A stretch of 64,000 nucleotides of DNA. Origin: an uncultured Clostridia bacterium. Lineage in GTDB: Bacteria > Bacillota > Clostridia > Lachnospirales > Lachnospiraceae. Both the position numbers and the translations under genes were made by a program. A model generated the notes under the pieces. The model did no database searches. It saw nothing but the letters and a program-made list of their open reading frames with translations, and was not told the origin of the DNA. This document shows positions 62,081 to 64,000 of this stretch, piece by piece. How positions within the stretch are numbered: position 1 is the stretch's first letter; each line of letters starts with the position of its first letter. The stretch lies in assembly GCA_937895705.1 (NCBI GenBank), contig CALBKM010000042.1, positions 62,001 through 126,000 of the forward strand, written 5' to 3'.

Positions 62081-62779
62081 TTATTCCTTCGAAGCCGCAG
62101 TCTCTCTCTTTGCTTCCTTCACAAGCTTCTGTGCACCTTCAGTGCTTTTTTTATTCTGTGCCGCACGAATATTATAGGACAAACGCATCAAACTCTCCGT
62201 CAGATGTACGTTCTCTACCACCACATGCTTCGGCAGACGAAGCTCTACCGGAGCAAAATTCCAAATCGCACTCACGCCCCAGGAAACCACATCATTTGCC
62301 ACCTGTACCGCATACTCCTTCGGAAGCGCAAGTGCCACAATATCCGGCTTCTGCTTAGTCACATACTCCTTTAATTCACTCATGGCGCGAATCTTTACAT
62401 CACCGATTTCTTTTCCGATAAGCTCCGGCTTTACGTCAAACACTGCTTTGATATCAAAACCGCGTCGGGCAAAATCCGCATAGTTCGCAATGGCCTGTCC
62501 CAAATTACCGGCACCGATAATTACCACCTGATGCTCCTGGTCAAGACCTAAAATCTTGCCGATTTCGGTATACAGATACTCCACATTATAACCGTAGCCC
62601 TGCTGACCGAATCCTCCGAAATTGTTCAAATCCTGCCGGATCTGAGACGCTGTCACATTCATTTTTTCACTCAGCTCTTTGGATGAAATACGAACTACTT
62701 CCTTCTTTCGGAGCTCGCCCAAGTATCTGTAATAGCGCGGCAAACGCTTAATTACCGCCGTTGAAATTACCTTCTCCAT
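62081..62779 (-). CDS. rex: Redox-sensing transcriptional repressor Rex
   Basis: The protein has 232 residues from ATG 62779 behind AAGGGGACAGC. The N-terminal winged helix contains TASQIRQDLNNFGGFGQQGYGYN. The C-terminal Rossmann domain has IIGAGNLGQAIANYADF, which binds NADH. It represses fermentation genes when NADH is low. It lies 10 bp upstream of the fusion gene on the same strand. Confidence 0.95.
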   Translation of the reverse strand: MEKVISTAVIKRLPRYYRYLGELRKKEVVRISSKELSEKMNVTASQIRQDLNNFGGFGQQGYGYNVEYLYTEIGKILGLDQEHQVVIIGAGNLGQAIANYADFARRGFDIKAVFDVKPELIGKEIGDVKIRAMSELKEYVTKQKPDIVALALPKEYAVQVANDVVSWGVSAIWNFAPVELRLPKHVVVENVHLTESLMRLSYNIRAAQNKKSTEGAQKLVKEAKRETAASKE

Positions 62780-62823
62780 TTTGCTGTCCCCTTCTTTCCA
62801 AATGCATAATATCACTTACTACC

Positions 62824-62852
62824 ATTATATTGCAGTGACATATTTTTGTCAA
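62824..62852 (-). promoter_or_regulatory. Promoter of the rex operon
   Basis: Perfect consensus TTGACA (62852-62847), 17-bp spacer, TATAAT (62829-62824). No TTGTTAA-type Rex operator is seen in it. Confidence 0.85.
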
Positions 62853-62884
62853 TGTGAAAGTCCCTCGGAAATCAGCTAAAATCT

Positions 62885-62914
62885 AAGGAAGCACAAAAGT
62901 TTTCGCGCTTCCTT
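62885..62914 (-). terminator. Terminator after the sugar kinase gene
   Basis: AAGGAAGC (62885-62892) pairs with GCTTCCTT (62907-62914); ATTTT follows on the minus strand. Confidence 0.65.
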
Positions 62915-62928
62915 GCTAAAATTCGCAT

Positions 62929-63849
62929 TTACTCTGTCCGTATCACCTGTATCATTTCCAGTAACCGGTCTACCTCTTCCTTCGTGCCCAATTCCGCAGA
63001 AAAAGCACTGGCACTACCGGAGGCAATTCCTATTCTAAATGCCTGCTCAACATTCTGCGCTTTTTCATAACCGGCAAGAAATCCGGCCACCATGGAATCA
63101 CCGGAACCGACGGTATTCACTACCTTGCCCCGCGGTGCCTCTCCGAACCATACACTGCCGTCCGCCCCTGCCAGTACCGCACCGTCTCCTGCCATGGACA
63201 CCAACACATTTTGCGCACCTTCCTCACGCAACTTCTTGGCATACCGCGCCACATCCTCTTTAGCAGTAAGTGTTACACCGTACAGCTCGCCCAGTTCATG
63301 ATGATTCGGCTTAATCAAAAACGGCCGGTAAGATAACGTGCTCCGTAAAAGTTCTCCCGTGGCATCCACCACAAACCGCGTACCTTTATCTTTCACATGC
63401 TTTATCATATCCACATAAACATCCTTCGGCAAGGAGGCCGGTACACTACCGGACAGTACCAGTGTATCGTCCTTCGTCAAGAGGGACAGCTTTTCAAAAA
63501 GAGCCTGAAGACTCTTTTCATCACACACCGGTCCCTGCGCATTAATCTCGCCCTCAAGCCCGCCCCAAAGCTTTACATTGATACGGGTCATTCCGTCCGG
63601 CAAACTGACAAAACTTGTCCGAATTCCCAGCTCATGCACCATCCGAGCCAGTTCCTCTCCCGTAAAGCCTGCCACCAGACCGAACGCAGTGGACTCAATT
63701 CCGAGATTCTTTAACATTCGGGACACCATCAGCCCCTTTCCTCCCGGAATCATCTCCTCCTTCACGGAACGGTTTACCCGCTCCGGCGCAAACTCATTTA
63801 ACGTCATATTATAATCCAATGCCGGATTTAAAGTCATGGTATAAAACAT
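62929..63849 (-). CDS. fruK: 1-phosphofructokinase-type PfkB sugar kinase
   Basis: The protein has 306 residues from ATG 63849 behind GGAGGTG. It is a PfkB-family kinase: MFYTMTLNPALDYNMTL is the FruK/LacC N-terminus, GGKGLMVSRMLKNLGI binds the substrate, and VNTVGSGDSMVAGFLAGYEKA holds the catalytic Asp and anion hole. The best fit is fructose 1-phosphate kinase or tagatose 6-phosphate kinase; the exact substrate is not proven. No fruA or fruR gene is in the window. Confidence 0.85.
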   Translation of the reverse strand: MFYTMTLNPALDYNMTLNEFAPERVNRSVKEEMIPGGKGLMVSRMLKNLGIESTAFGLVAGFTGEELARMVHELGIRTSFVSLPDGMTRINVKLWGGLEGEINAQGPVCDEKSLQALFEKLSLLTKDDTLVLSGSVPASLPKDVYVDMIKHVKDKGTRFVVDATGELLRSTLSYRPFLIKPNHHELGELYGVTLTAKEDVARYAKKLREEGAQNVLVSMAGDGAVLAGADGSVWFGEAPRGKVVNTVGSGDSMVAGFLAGYEKAQNVEQAFRIGIASGSASAFSAELGTKEEVDRLLEMIQVIRTE

Positions 63850-64000
63850 AGGCACCTCCGTTATTTTTCTTAGATAACACTTTTCCCCAAGATTGTAAAA
63901 CTTATACTCTCCTGTTCCTTCCAATGCTCCCCGCGCATTCCATAAACATTATACTACAGACTACCGCTCCCGCGCAAACAGAAAAACCTATATCTATCTT
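63850..64000. other. Upstream region of fruK at the window edge
   Basis: On the minus strand TATAAT lies at 63953-63948 without a clear -35. No gene is seen. Confidence 0.5.

Noticed and set aside
62824..62852. Rex autoregulation site at the rex promoter
   Set aside because: No TTGTTAA-N4-TTAACAA-like sequence is present in the promoter.

Overview
The window looks like chromosome of a spore-forming, plant-polysaccharide-using anaerobe of the Lachnospiraceae (Clostridia). The inference rests on several features seen together: a GerA-family germination protein, a GGGtGRT protein paired with its Fe-S scaffold-like partner, the Firmicute order rex / acpS / alr / ndoA, a T-box leader on valS, GH115 and GH2 enzymes without signal peptides, and strong AGGAGG ribosome sites. 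No rRNA, tRNA or Cas genes were seen. Most genes lie on the minus strand.

Left edge (1-1200): a scar of a mobile or replicative element. It holds a truncated HTH gene, a DnaA-like Walker B fragment, a promoter-terminator unit for a short minus-strand RNA, and a complete type I toxin-antitoxin locus (31-aa hydrophobic toxin with a convergent antisense promoter). 1200-6145: lepA, an acetyltransferase, a zinc-ribbon membrane protein, a phosphotransferase and a PD-(D/E)XK-like protein. Directly upstream of that last gene is the most striking object in the window, a 7-unit, 63-bp-period array of alternating TACCATGA and TCATGGTA (6189-6602).

6851-25000: ilvE, folA, T-box-valS, an HD-GYP receptor, an HD hydrolase with GH115, gerA, a C_GCAxxG_C_C protein, 5-formyl-THF cyclo-ligase and a methyltransferase. 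On the plus strand follow a Na+-pumping decarboxylase beta subunit and a 46-aa membrane subunit behind a yybP-ykoY (manganese) riboswitch with an overlapping terminator. DUF368, DUF47 and PiT phosphate transport genes follow. 25170-36000: a long foldback element, a large GH2, an AraC-GGDEF fusion, a heterodimeric ABC exporter, and an ABC-F gene whose leader has mutually exclusive terminator and antiterminator pairings.

36000-46100: envelope genes. Three lipoprotein genes (one a transglutaminase-like enzyme), an SGNH-like protein, and a divergent Dlt-like operon (carrier protein, MBOAT acyltransferase, adenylation enzyme, PLP enzyme) suggest a non-canonical surface acylation pathway. 46300-64000: GGGtGRT and scaffold, dCMP deaminase, a two-component system, a lipoprotein, a second foldback element, a zinc-finger protein, hslO, cdd-deoC-deoD nucleoside salvage, a PH-domain protein, a CNNM/CorC protein, ndoA toxin without its antitoxin, alr, an AcpS-NnrE-NnrD fusion, rex, and a 1-phosphofructokinase-type kinase.

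All calls come from reading translated frames and nucleotide patterns; no database search or folding program was run.
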